From positions 1,665,501 through 1,729,500 of the forward strand of contig JAQFVV010000023.1 of the NCBI GenBank assembly GCA_028023455.1: DNA of 64,000 nucleotides, given 5' to 3'. Position 1 is the stretch's first letter. Every line of letters starts with the position of its first letter. Source of the stretch: Epiperipatus broadwayi (lineage: Eukaryota; Onychophora; Udeonychophora; Euonychophora; Peripatidae). This document shows, one piece after another, positions 36,655 to 53,269 of this stretch. Below the pieces are notes generated by a model, which was not told the DNA's origin, ran no database searches, and was given only the letters and a program-made list of their open reading frames with translations. The position numbers and the translations under genes were made by a program.

Positions 36655-38083
36655 TTTCAGTCAATTTAGGCATTACATATTATAGATTGCTAATGTATAT
36701 GTTAATCAAATTTTCATTCTTGATATTAGAGATTTTCACAGAACATAACTACATTTCCAGATTAACTCACCTAATTCATTATTGGTTTTGTTTTTATTTA
36801 TTATTATTGTATAATTGCTCACTGCACCAGTTTTTAATTTATTTAGTTGACACCATGGTTACCCATTGACCCAGGGCGATTAATAAATTTAACTATTTCA
36901 ATTAATTTTGGGACTTAAGTTTCTCTCCTTTTTTATAGCAATTTCCTGAGGTTATAACCTATAATGCAGTATTGACATTGTAAAAAAAAAAAAAGACAAT
37001 CTCAAATTACTTAGTTGGCATAACTGAATAATTACAATAACAAAAAAATTAGATATACAATGAACAAATTATATTATGAAAAATGATTTATTGAATCTAT
37101 GCATAAATTTAATAATAAATAAGTATTAACAGAAATACACACATATTAAACAGAGAGGATATATAATAAGCAAGTAATTAATATTTTATATGGAATATGA
37201 AAGTAACTTAATCAGTCTCTTCATCGAGGATCTGTTCACTTCTCAAACTTTTCTTTTTTTGTTTAATATCTTTATTTTTAATGATTAGTTCTATCTAAGG
37301 TTATGTTTAAACACTTTCAGATAGTATAATAATTTATCTTATTGGTAAGTTTCTTTGCAGTTGAAATATTACTTAATAAGGTATCATCCATGGTTTAGAA
37401 TATAAATTTTGTTCTTGCAAAGTTATTCAGCTTTTGGTTTAGGAAAAGTGACAGTGTGAATCAGGGAATTGGTTTAGACTTAATACAGAAAGGACATATC
37501 GGTGGATGTTCTGTTTCTACTCATACATTGTTTGACAGTTTAACACATAAATAAATATCTGATGAAATATTTCTATTGTGGCTTCACTTGGGACAGTATG
37601 AAGTTCATTTTAACTCAAGCATTGACTTTCTTCACCACCAAAAAAAAAAAAACAAGACAAGTCCTCTCCCAACAATCTCCTTTCGTTTTTTTACACATCC
37701 TCTATTTTCATCTACCATTCAGATTCTATTCTCATCTTTCTCTTTTCTTTTGTACCAAATTATTTTTTAACATTTCTTTGGAATTTTGATTTGCAAAGTC
37801 CATTTCTGATAACTCCTTCAGTGATTCATCTTTAATTAAAAGCAATTAATATTTTCTATAATCAAAATTACTTGCCTTCAGATTTTATGTTAATTAGAAA
37901 TCTGGGTGTGCTACTCTTTCTTTTTTAAAAAAGTATAATCTTTGTTGTATATAAAAAGAAATAATTTATGCCCACACAAAAAAGAAAATAACAAACAACA
38001 AAAAGAAATTTATACAAGAGTTTTCAATGCCAATACTCTTGTAATATATATATATATATATATATTACAAGAGTATTGGCATT
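36655..38083 (+). repeat. Dispersed repeat F, copy 1 (unsplit)
   Basis: A non-coding repeat whose second copy is split at 46055-46198 and 50490-51701. Here the internal site reads GGTTTTGTTTTTATTTATTATTATTGTATAATTGC around 36784-36819, a short TTA tract without any LINE, so this copy shows the uninterrupted state. It ends in the (TA)n palindrome at 38026-38083. Confidence 0.8.
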
Positions 38084-38089
38084 CAAAGT

Positions 38090-38133
<44 letters not shown>

Positions 38134-38137
38134 ACTT
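38026..38137. repeat. Two adjacent perfect TA-cored palindromes
   Basis: 38026-38083 (58 bases) is AATGCCAATACTCTTGTAATATA with its exact reverse complement around a (TA)n core. 38086-38137 (52 bases) is AAGTTCACTATA with its reverse complement around a longer (TA)n core. They lie two bases apart. The paralogous site at 51660-51702 has only one side of the first palindrome. Confidence 0.9.
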
Positions 38138-39125
38138 CTGAATGGGCACAAGAAACAAACTTTAATTAAATCATACTGTGTCAGTGGTGAATAACTGCAT
38201 TTAACTATTAAAAAAATGAAATAGTGCTAAAAAATTTAAAAATTTATGTTAATGGTCTAAAATCTTATGTGAGAGTTGCTTATGGATGTTAATTGAGAGT
38301 TTTTTAAGCATTTACTATTATTATTGTATTTGATGAAATATTTAATGTAGAAAAGGGGGTGGCTTATTACAGGAGTTGTTAATGTGTAAGTTAAGTTGAT
38401 GCAAATTTGTTTTATTTATTTGTAGAATAGTGGTTGGTATTTGTTTAGATGGTTTTCTGATCTGTTTATTCATTGGCACACCCATCCATGTATAGATAGT
38501 ATAATCAGTGAAATATGTTTAACCAATAGCCATATAAGTTATATTTTAGTCAGGATAATTTAGTATTCATATAGCAGCATATGTGTGTGCATGTATGTCT
38601 GTGTCATCTTCCAATTTTATTTTTATATTTAATTACAGTGCAGAATTTTACATTTTACAATAAAACAGGTAAAATTACAGCAAATATCTGATAACAGGTG
38701 TAAGTATATTTTGAGTGATTAATGGATCTATGGATTAGTGAATTATTTGACAAACTAAACTGTTTTATCAACTACTTTATTTAATGGCCAATTAATGCTT
38801 ATTTATTTTAAAAGTGTATAATTTTTTTTTGTTTTATTCGGTTTGATTTAATTTAGAAAATCAAATATTTTTTTTCTCAAAAAAAGATTTCTTGAATATT
38901 TGTTACTCAATGATCTGAGTGCGAAGGGTGGATCTAACCTTTGGAGGATAAGGTGACCTCTTGATTGATGGAAAGGAGATGTATTTAAGTGATAGTAAAA
39001 AAAGATATGATTCTGCCACTTCTTCTATGTACATGGTTTTTTCCAATCTCTTCCAGAAATCAAGTCCATTAAACTCAAAAGTATAATTTTTTTTAAACAT
39101 TTTTTTATTATAATAGTTATAAGTT
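38138..39125. repeat. Dispersed repeat E, copy 2
   Basis: Homologous to 27215-28185: GGGCAC.AGAA near the start, GTTAAGTTGATGCAAATTTG near 38391, AGTGGTTGGTATTTGTTTAGATGG near 38429, and ACTCA.TGAT.TGAGTGC near 38905. No coding capacity. Confidence 0.65.
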
Positions 39126-41734
39126 GTTGTATAATAGAATTTCTTTAATCAAATTGTATTAAAGATTCCCTGAGATCTTATTTCATAGTTCTAACTTAAT
39201 ATTGATTTAGCTATTTAAATTAAGATATGCTAGATAGTAGAGTTATTTAATATTATGTTTTTCTTTTAAAGTTATATTGTAGTTAATATAAAGAGTGTAT
39301 TTAGATGATGGAAGAGATCAAATTGAAATTATATTTTATTAGCTTGAATAACTGAAACTTTATTGATTTGTATCATTTGGTTGATTAACAAATAAGCCAC
39401 ATATCTTATTTTAATGATCAATAGTATTTCTTCCTTCATTTATTTATATTCTATGTATTCTTGACTTCTACAACCCTCCACTGAGCTAAGCTATAGTCAT
39501 GCATAGATAGAAAAGTCTCAATACTAATTTAAAACAAAATAAAGTACTTAATTTATTCTACTCATTAATAGAATCGGCACTCTGGGCATTTGTTTATATA
39601 ATGTGTAGGATCAGTGTTAAGTAGGGGGATTATAATATATATATATAAATTGTGAGGGTACCTTAGAATTGCTCCCACACAAACCTAAGCCACCTGAAAT
39701 ATTGGATTGTTTTTAAATTAAGATATTAATATAAAGTAAATAATAAGTTTTTCTAGAACACTCTTAAAAAAATAAATGTATAAATGACAGTGTACTAACT
39801 GTATATTAAATAGTGGGAATGATAGATCATTTACCATGAAATCACACATATATATTAGTAATAAAATTAATTCTAGTGTTTAATAAAAAAAATATAAACA
39901 TTAGAAGAGTTCATACAAATTTATATATATTAATGTATTGTGTTGAATATCTTGTGCATCTATAATAAATGTAGACAATGACTTAAATGATGAAAAAATA
40001 GTCATAGCAATGGAAAAAAAGGTCAAGTGTTGTACTAAGTCATCATATATAAGAAGGGGATAATAATATTATTATTATTTTTTTCAAATGAATCGATAAT
40101 CACAATATTTATATAATGCAACAATATGTATGCTCTGTGAATAAACAATGGAAATGACACCGGGTATAAAAAGAAAAACAATTACAACTCCTGATTCTTT
40201 AAAATTGTGCATTTGGCATTAAAAGTCAACTTTGTTGAAGCAGTTATTTTAATAACATTTTTCTACAAAATGGACAATTTTTGAATCAGCATCTCTACAA
40301 ATGCCAATTTTTTATTTATTTGCCATTTAAAAAAATTAAGGAAGCAAACAGAAGATTTTCATACAAGTTGAATGATCAGATAAGTTTCAAATAACTTAGA
40401 AATTTTAAAAAAAATTAGAAAAAAAAAAATATTATGATTTTTTTTAAAAAAAATTAAAAAAGAAATTAGAACATTTATTAAGTTAAAATTTTAATGACAG
40501 GAATATGTTATATAGCCAATATCGCAAATAATAAGTAACTGCATTCTATATATATATTTTATTTAAATGCAAACTGCATATATATATAAACCTGTATATA
40601 TATATATATGAAAAATATGATATATTTTAGCTAGAACAATTGTCATCAGGTGGAGCATTTGCCCACTATGGCCATGTGAAATTAATATCTATCTGTCTAC
40701 ATTGAAGTGCCTGATAAGCTGGGTCCATGCATGATGGAAATCTACATGAGGAATAAAACAAAACCACCCACTGCCAATATAAATATGTTCAGAATGTGCT
40801 ATTCAGAATCAATAAGGAGTCATCAACATTTATAATGAAAAAAATGCATAAATTGTAAGAACTGTTATGTAAGAAGGACTCTGATGAATAATTGTGCCTG
40901 ATCATATTGATTCATGAAATGTTGTAAATATTATGATTTTTTTCTTTTATATAGATATGTCTTTTTTTTATTATTATCTCAGTCTTATATTTCGGAAGTA
41001 CTAATGGTCTAATTTATCAGTTTGGAACAGTCCAACATAAAAAAATGTGGAAATAACAGGGAGGGAAAGTTGAAAAGTTTTTTTTTTTTTTAATAAAATT
41101 TTAGGTACTTAAATGATGCTTCACATTTTTATCCATGACTGTGAAATTGTGTGCTTAAACTGAATATTTAAACGGTAAGAGTTTTTCTCTTTTAAATTAA
41201 CTAAAATATCCAATGCCACACCATGACATGACCATTTATATTATGTGTTATATGTTTTACTAATAGTATTCTTAGATATTTCCAATGAGTAAATGACTAA
41301 TCCTTTTAGTTAATATTCTTTACTATTTACTTTGCTATCATTTGATGTATTGTTTCTTTATTATATTTCTTTTATGATATATATATATATGCAAGGTGAT
41401 TATTTTAGATCAACCAACTTCCACGCTTAGAACTACATACTGCATCTGGAGTTGCACTTAAATTTCTAATTAAGTTAATTAGAAATCTCATTTTATTCTT
41501 AGAAAGTTTTTATTACTTTTAGATATATAAATGTCTAAATTACGTGTATCTATCATGGGACAATAGGGGATAAGTAATTTTAAATTGCTTAAGTAACAAT
41601 ATGATAGATGCTCATCATAGACCTTGAAGTTAAAAATATAGGAGAATATATCCAAATAATTCTCTTTCACATGTAAATATTTATTGAACTTTTTCTACAT
41701 TGATTGATTTATATGACAATTTCTTATATGTTTT
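39126..41734. other. A+T-rich sequence, no gene seen
   Basis: Contains short (TA)n tracts (about 39632, 40545-40610, 41380). A 14-base-arm inverted repeat AAATTTCTAATTAA/TTAATTAGAAAT lies at 41459-41487, and a CTGATGA motif near 40868 lacks hammerhead stems. Confidence 0.5.
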
Positions 41735-42240
41735 TATATATTTTGTTTTTGTAAATAAATACAAAGTCTCTCTAGTTTGTTGACAAAGTCTCTCTAGTTT
41801 GTTGATCCAGCATTTACATTCAATCCTATAACCAATATTTTACACATGCACACACACATTATTGTTTGATGAGCATGAAAGATAAATGTTAAATCAAGGT
41901 TATTTCTTACTAATGAATAGGATGAGCTAATTCAGTTATTGATTGTTGGTCTACATAGGTACATTCCTGTCAAGAAAGTCGAACACAAATTCTACCTGAG
42001 TTCGAATAATGAGGCAATGGATCCAAAAGAGAATGGTGAGATGTTAGATGAACTGAGTTAAATTGCATGTAGATTTGATAGATAAGTCTTAGGCTAGTCT
42101 ATTGAAGATAGATGTAATCATGAGTCATGTACTTCATCAGTCATCTCTAGCATCCTACATGAAGACCCTAAGTATGACTGTAGTCAGCTGTGACCTTCTC
42201 TTGGCATGTCAATGACCGGACCATTACAATATATATATAT
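41735..42240 (+). repeat. SINE-like dispersed repeat G, copy 2
   Basis: Homologous to 35355-35850. It includes a 23-base tandem duplication (ACAAAGTCTCTCTAGTTTGTTG, 41761-41806) absent from the first copy, and ends in TTACAATATATATATATATGG. Confidence 0.6.
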
Positions 42241-42281
42241 ATGGTACAATACCTCCAGGGTCAGGACAAAATAAGGTTTGA

Positions 42282-42598
42282 TTATTTTGAAATTTTATAG
42301 TATAACAATTTATCATACCCTACTCCTATACCAGTTCTCATCTTATATGGTTTCAGTGCCTTAGAATTATAGGTACCCTTTTCCTCTTTATCATTTGTCA
42401 CAGTTAAGGCATTTGGACCATTCTTCCTGGTGATCTGATAGGGCCCTTTGTACAGGTTTTGAAATTTTCTGCAAATATATTTGCCGATTGACTCACCGGG
42501 TTTAACTCGACCCATACCTTATCCCTTTTCATAAACTTGTCTTTTGTAATATCCTTACCCTCACTTTTTTCCAGTCTACTTTTTTTAATGTCTTTCAC
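42282..42598 (-). pseudogene. Gypsy integrase C-terminal (GPY/F) domain remnant
   Basis: Two overlapping frames show the typical KFMKRDKVWVELNP..S beta strand, then (in the other frame) YKGPYQITRKNGPNALTV, the GPY/F module, and KALKPYK. A frameshift lies near 42470-42515. The domain would normally aid DNA binding and target choice. Confidence 0.75.
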
Positions 42599-42766
42599 AA
42601 TTGTTGGTAACTTGGTTTTGTATAACCTAAGTATAGCAGACCCAAATTGTAGACTGATAGGTGAAAATCCTGTGGGTTTGTTATGGTCTCAATTTATATA
42701 ATTCAATATCTAAGAAAGCATATTCAGAAGATCCATATACCCTGAAGAAACAGCATAGCTCTCTTA

Positions 42767-43021
42767 TTATCTGCTCACAGGGATCAGATTGCAGGTTCCT
42801 GGTGGAAGACAGTATATGTTTGAGTTCCAATCTTTATAGTTCTGCTGAATTATCAGACTCAAAGGGCCTTGGTAAGACTCATTTGTGGGCTTTGTCCTCT
42901 GGCAAACCTCACATGTATTTAACACAACCTGAAGTCTCATATTCAACCAGTAAAACCATGTCTTTAGTAAATGTTTTACTTTATTAATGCCATAGTGCCC
43001 ATGCTGACAGTGACTATACAT
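42767..43021 (-). pseudogene. Gypsy integrase HHCC zinc-binding domain remnant
   Basis: The fragment has H..HGHYGINKVKHLLKTWFYWLNM, then C.VCQRTKP, the HHCC motif at the integrase N-terminus. Shortly after GPL the sequence leaves the family, consistent with deletion of the DDE core. Confidence 0.8.
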
Positions 43022-43030
43022 AATGAGTCT

Positions 43031-43360
43031 TTATTGTAATTTTTCTGGCACAATCATCATCCACAATCCCATTTGCATGTCAAATAATGTAGAATCCCTC
43101 CCTTCAATCAGTAACAGTTTTTTACCATTTGTTAGGACTTCACATAGAAATTCTTTGGTACATAGGGTTTGCCATTGTATCCTTACTAGATTTTTTAACT
43201 CTTCTTGCATTGATGCATCCTCTTCCAGGTCTACTGTAGCCAAACATACTTCTATTTGTAGGTAATTCTGTACCACCAGTTCCAATTTATGAATCAGTGC
43301 ATCCACAATCACATTATCACTTTTTGTGCAGTATTGAACTCCTGGAGGAAAAGACTCCAC
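43031..43360 (-). pseudogene. Gypsy RNase H end and spacer remnant
   Basis: It begins near the conserved end of RNase H (YCTKSDNVIVDAL, family pattern G.DN..ADAL) and continues into an acidic spacer before the integrase. An open frame of 109 codons remains. Confidence 0.65.
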
Positions 43361-44640
43361 TGTATTAATCTACTATTTGTTAAATGGCTGTGGTTTAGGA
43401 ACTCCAGGCTCTTATGGTCAGTTTTAATGATCTCTTCTGACCCCATCAAGAACTGATGAAATGTTGAAATGCCAAAACCATAGCCAAATCCTCTTTTCTG
43501 TTAATTAAACTCTAGATTCTGTAGTGGTCTGCTTATGAGATTAATTATGCTAAGACTACTGTCCTCTGCAGCCTGCATCAAGTCTGCATCTAATCCATAA
43601 CTACTATTATCAATCTGGACCAAAAAGGGTTTGTTTAAATCAGGGTAAACCAGCATCAACTAACTGAAAGTTATTCTTAGTATCTCTGAAGCCAGTTTCT
43701 TACTCCTAATTTTTATGAGGTTTCTTTGTATTTGTAATTGGAGAAATGTTTCCATGTCCATTGCAAAGTTTTTATAGAATTTTTTATAGAAATTGTACAA
43801 TCTCAGAAAGGACTTACTTGCTTCAGCATGCAAGAGATTGGGTAATCTCTCATCACTTGAATTTTATTGAGATGAGGTTTAATTCCTTTTGTGTTGATCA
43901 AATGCCTCAAGAAATTCATCTCTTTGGCTGCTATGCAACTTTTCTGAAGGTTGATGTGAATGCCCTTCATTTCACATTTTTGCAAAAACATATCAAGATG
44001 TACATTCTCATTGGGGTCCTTAGATGCAATAACATCATCCATGTACATTGACTACATTCTTGATCTCCTGTGACAATGTATCATCTAGACATTTTAACAG
44101 GCCCACCCCACTATTTTTTAACTTGAAAGGCATTCTGTTGAATTGTTACAAGATCCCATTATAATGAAATGCTGCATATTTACAGTCTGCAGCATGTAAT
44201 CTGATCTGCCAATAATTGGCAGTCAGATCTAGAGTGGGTAAAAAATTGTTTTGTCTCTGAACCTATTTAATAATTCATTGATAGGCAGAGGAACATTTTG
44301 ATCTGGCTATGTAATCATATTTAACTGCCTGGAATCCAGACACATTCTTATCAACCAGTCCTTTTTTATGATCACTAATGGATTATTGTAGAGTGATTAC
44401 CATTTTGTTCTTATTTCTCACTCTTTTATTTAGGCTAATTGTTTCTAAACCTCTGTCTTATACTGATGAGATATAGTGTATGACCATGCCTTGTATGGTG
44501 CCTCATCCATAATTTTAATTTGGTGCTCATAGCCCTTAATCATTTCAGGTATATCAGAAAAATTTGGCTTGTACCTAATAAATTTTTCAGAGCCCACTTC
44601 CATTACCCTTTTATCTGATCTGTTAATCCCCAAATTCTCA
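43361..44640 (-). pseudogene. Gypsy reverse transcriptase and RNase H remnant
   Basis: The catalytic box reads YMDDVIASKD near 44040, followed by H...F..KC...GI.IN..KC, then H.I...GI and the thumb. Upstream, 44445-44633 carries the pre-RT linker (FSDIPE, YEHQIKIMDEAPYK, ISHQYK). The segments in between and toward RNase H are interrupted by stops. The YxDD aspartates remain, but the frame does not. Confidence 0.75.
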
Positions 44641-44749
44641 TTTTTATTATCAGCCTTACTGTCTCATACTTTACATTACATATCCCTTTTTGCTTTATTC
44701 TTTTGTTCTCATTCCAAATCCTATTACTTTACCTCCACAGATTAATATT

Positions 44750-45060
44750 TTTTTTATTATTATAATCAAGCACACATCCAGTTTTGTGCATGAAGTCAGA
44801 CCCTAGTATAACTCCATATACCAAACCCATTAAAATTAGCTATACATGGTGGATAATTTTATTTCCTATCCCAATCTGTATCCAAAAGAGCCTAATTGCA
44901 CCTTTCTGTTGTTTGCCAGAGTTACTTGTATATTTTTTACTGAGAGAATTTGAACCTGCATGCACTGTTTAACTATCTACTCATATAATGCTTCCAACAT
45001 TACCAATATCTGGCTACCAGGGTCCTACCACATCTATACTTGAATCCCATTTATTGGTGT
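44750..45060 (-). pseudogene. Gypsy aspartic protease remnant
   Basis: On the minus strand, DPGSQILVMLEALYE near 45030-44980 corresponds to the DTG/DSG active site, with the middle residue changed to proline. VILGSDFM near 44815-44790 corresponds to the second conserved strand (ILG.DF). There are several stops. Weak but positionally consistent. Confidence 0.55.
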
Positions 45061-45232
45061 AGTCGTTTTTGGGCATTCTTGAGGTGTGAAATTAGTGGTT
45101 TCCACATGCCATTTTTTTGGGCATTCTTGAGGCATGAAATTAGTGGTTTCCATATCACACTCACAAGTAAGGTTATCTACTCTCCTTTTCTGGATCATTT
45201 TAGACTCCCCTTCCCTTTTGCTTCTTTCTTTA

Positions 45233-45706
45233 CTAATTCTGTAACTTTTTTAACTCTTTTTTTATTTCATTCTTGAACTCCATCATTATCATTAATTTTT
45301 TTATTCTTCCCTTTATTAACAACTCTACTTCTTCTTTATTTTCTACTTTGCAATCATCCACCATAGTTGCAATAAAATTTTCCACTTCATAATTCCATAT
45401 GCTGTTTTGTTTGTGGATATAACTTTCTCTAAATTCTATTTTTCTGATATAAAAGATGTAACAAAAAGACAAAATTAAAAAAATCTTCAAACTGCCTATT
45501 CTGAATTTCCCACCTTTTATTCCTAGTCGGAAAGAAAAATAAAATTTTAAACAACTGTTTTTCATTCTTTTTATATTACTTGAACTGTCAAAATTTTTTT
45601 TTTTACAAAACTTAATATTTCCTTTATTTCTTTTACTAATTATTACATACACTGATATTTCAATATTTATTGTCATATCTTTTAATTTTGTATATATCTT
45701 GGGCAA
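45233..45706 (-). other. Unrecognised 157-codon frame, possible gag relic
   Basis: This lysine- and isoleucine-rich frame lies directly upstream of the gypsy protease relic, where gag would be. Its C-terminal third (KEEVELLIKGRIKK..MEFKNEIKKELKKLQ) is charged and helical. It has no capsid motif and no zinc knuckle. It could equally be chance in A+T-rich DNA. Confidence 0.2.
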
Positions 45707-46054
45707 TTCTTTTTTGCCTAGTTATCTTTTATTGTATTATCAAGTAGAATTTACTGGCTTTTTTAGATCACACAAAATACATTTTTATTTTATTGAAATA
45801 TTGTAATTTCTTACTTTTATTGTTCAAAAATGCACTAATATTTATTTTCAAACTAACCACTTCTCTAAAATTTTTCCCCTATTCTACCTCTCTTGAGAAG
45901 GATAGAAAGTCTTTAAATTAAGGCACTATAACTTCTATTTTTTTTTCAAATTAGTACTCTAAAATTATTCTCCAGCTCTGGATTTCATGGTCTCGCATTT
46001 GTACTGCCATTGTGGCTCATAAGCACCCACATTGGATGACATTGTGCCATTTTT

Positions 46055-51701
<5,647 letters not shown>

Positions 51702-51850
51702 ATGAAAAACAAAAACAAGTTAATCACGTAACCTGCTATCACTTGTTATTTATGTTCAAAAGATGGCGCTTCACCAAAACCACCGAACAAGTGTAAGATT
51801 TGTTTACATAAACGAAAAAAGAGTCAGAAATTAACTACCTCTTTCATTTG

Positions 51851-51906
51851 CTCACCCCCAGATCAGCTGATTTCAAGCTGGTTTGCTCTCCTCAGTGGGG
51901 GATAGA
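51851..51906 (-). ncRNA. Hammerhead ribozyme, type I (inverted copy)
   Basis: This is the exact reverse complement of the plus-strand motif, with core CTGAGGA (minus strand) at 51889-51895, stem II, GAAA, palindromic TCAGCTGA, and the CCCCCA/TGGGGG stem I. The inverted arm therefore preserves an intact ribozyme, so either strand of this locus could self-cleave if transcribed. Confidence 0.8.
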
Positions 51907-52307
51907 GTATAGAAACTAGATCTAAACACTGACTCTCAAGTGTTTATGCAAAACGTTTCTATCAGATTGCAAGCGTGAATTTTTCAGACCGGTAAAGTCT
52001 TCAAACTCAGCCTAGCAAGCCAGGTAAAGAGCCATCTTTTGAACATAAATAACAAGTGATAGCAGGTTACGTGATTAACTTGTTTTTGTTTTTCATAAAT
52101 GCACCTTTAAAGTTTTCTTGCAATGATATATATTGCAGAGACTTTGATTATATGGTGATTCTGAACTGAGATCAGACCCATATAAATATCTGGCTTGCTA
52201 GGCTGAGTTTGAAGACTTTACCGGTCTGAAAAATTCACGCTTGCAATCTGATAGAAACGTTTTGCATAAACACTTGAGAGTCAGTGTTTAGATCTAGTTT
52301 CTATACT

Positions 52308-52362
52308 TTATCCCCCACTGAGGAGAGCAAACCAGCTTGAAATCAGCTGATCTGGGGGTGAG
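52308..52362 (+). ncRNA. Hammerhead ribozyme, type I, unit 1
   Basis: Stem I pairs CCCCCA (52312-52317) with TGGGGG (52353-52358). The core is CTGAGGA (52318-52324). Stem II is GAGC/GCTT (one G.U pair) with loop AAACCA (52325-52338), followed by GAAA (52339-52342). Stem III is the self-complementary TCAGCTGA (52343-52350). The cleavage triplet is ATC, with the cut expected after 52352. All conserved core bases match CUGANGA..GAAA..NUH. The palindromic stem III with almost no loop suggests activity as a dimer, which tandem units provide. Confidence 0.85.
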
Positions 52363-52722
52363 CAAATGAAAGAGGTAGTTAATTTCTGACTCTTTTTTCG
52401 TTTATGTAAACAAATCTTACACTTGTTCGGTGGTTTTGGTGAAGCGCCATCTTTTGAACATAAATAACAAGTGATAGCAGGTTACGTGATTAACTTGTTT
52501 TTGTTTTTCATAAATGCACCTTTAAAGTTTTCTTGCAATGATATATATTGCAGAGACTTTGATTATATGGTGATTCTGAACTGAGATCAGACCCATATAA
52601 ATATCTGGCTTGCTAGGCTGAGTTTGAAGACTTTACCGGTCTGAAAAATTCACGCTTGCAATCTGATAGAAACGTTTTGCATAAACACTTGAGAGTCAGT
52701 GTTTAGATCTAGTTTCTATACT

Positions 52723-52777
52723 CTATCCCCCACTGAGGAGAGCAAACCAGCTTGAAATCAGCTGATCTGGGGGTGAG
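52723..52777 (+). ncRNA. Hammerhead ribozyme, type I, unit 2
   Basis: The same fold 415 bases downstream: CTGAGGA at 52733-52739, GAAA at 52754-52757, cut expected after 52767. It is identical in the core to unit 1. The two cut sites bracket exactly 415 nt (52353-52767). Confidence 0.85.
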
Positions 52778-52877
52778 CAAATGAAAGAGGTAGTTAATTT
52801 CTGACTCTTTTTTCGTTTATGTAAACAAATCTTACACTTGTTCGGTGGTTTTGGTGAAGCGCCATCTTTTGAACATA

Positions 52878-53269
52878 TATATATAAATGGTACAATATAG
52901 TATATGATCATGAATGGGCTGCTCATTATTATACATTATCCAGCATGGTGAGTTTATTGGCTTTTTATATATGAGTTTAAAATCAAGAAATACCATGGTC
53001 TTTCTTCTTAGTTGCATGATAACTGTTTACTGAAATATCAGTTGAATTTTCTTGAAGGCAGAATGAATATGTATGTAAATGAAAAATAGTTTTTCTATTA
53101 TATATTTAGAATCATGACAGACAAAAAATAAAGCATGGCCTTTATTCCCAGGAAGCTATAAAGTCACCATCCAAGGTAGCAGTTGATGGCAAAGGTGTTG
53201 GATACTAAGAATTCTTTTATTGCAGACCCAGACTGCCATTTGATGATGATTTTTTTTATTTAGGTATTT
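52878..53269. other. Intervening sequence, no gene seen
   Basis: It starts with residual (AT)n and AAATGGTACAATATAG. The second half may be the 5' part of the RTE-type LINE, but no motif is readable. Confidence 0.45.

Larger units (their letters stand above)
42282..45060 (-). mobile_element. Decayed Ty3/gypsy-type retrotransposon pol
   Basis: On the minus strand the order is protease, RT, RNase H, integrase zinc finger, integrase C-terminus, which is the Ty3/gypsy order. The reading frame is broken into at least seven pieces by stops and frameshifts. Only about 170 bases separate the zinc finger from the C-terminal domain, so most of the integrase catalytic core is deleted. No LTR pair was found, although the 3' side meets TGTACCATATAT at 42236-42248. 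Confidence 0.8.
51702..52877 (+). mobile_element. Retrozyme-like element, family 2: 415-bp tandem units with hammerheads
   Basis: The inverted arm 51702-52022 is followed by two head-to-tail units of exactly 415 bp (52031-52445 and 52446-52860) and a few bases of a third. I see one difference between the units (CTTTATCC versus CTCTATCC), so the insertion is very young. There is no coding frame. Each unit and the inverted arm carries the same hammerhead ribozyme. Both flanks are (AT)n, inside the end of repeat F, consistent with insertion into a TA microsatellite. If transcribed, cutting at successive ribozymes would release 415-nt RNAs able to circularise, as described for metazoan retrozymes. 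The architecture is seen; the RNA cycle is inference. Confidence 0.85.

Noticed and set aside
36486-36869. 127-codon frame overlapping a 103-codon minus-strand frame
   Set aside because: It covers the hairpin and the start of dispersed repeat F; the corresponding region of copy 2 is not conserved as an ORF.
40840-40900. CTGATGA near 40868, tested as another hammerhead core
   Set aside because: No complementary stem II and no GAAA at the right distance. The same applies to CTGATGA near 22738, 37560, 44463 and 51197, CTGAAGA near 24141, and the reverse-strand cases near 35443 and 40640.
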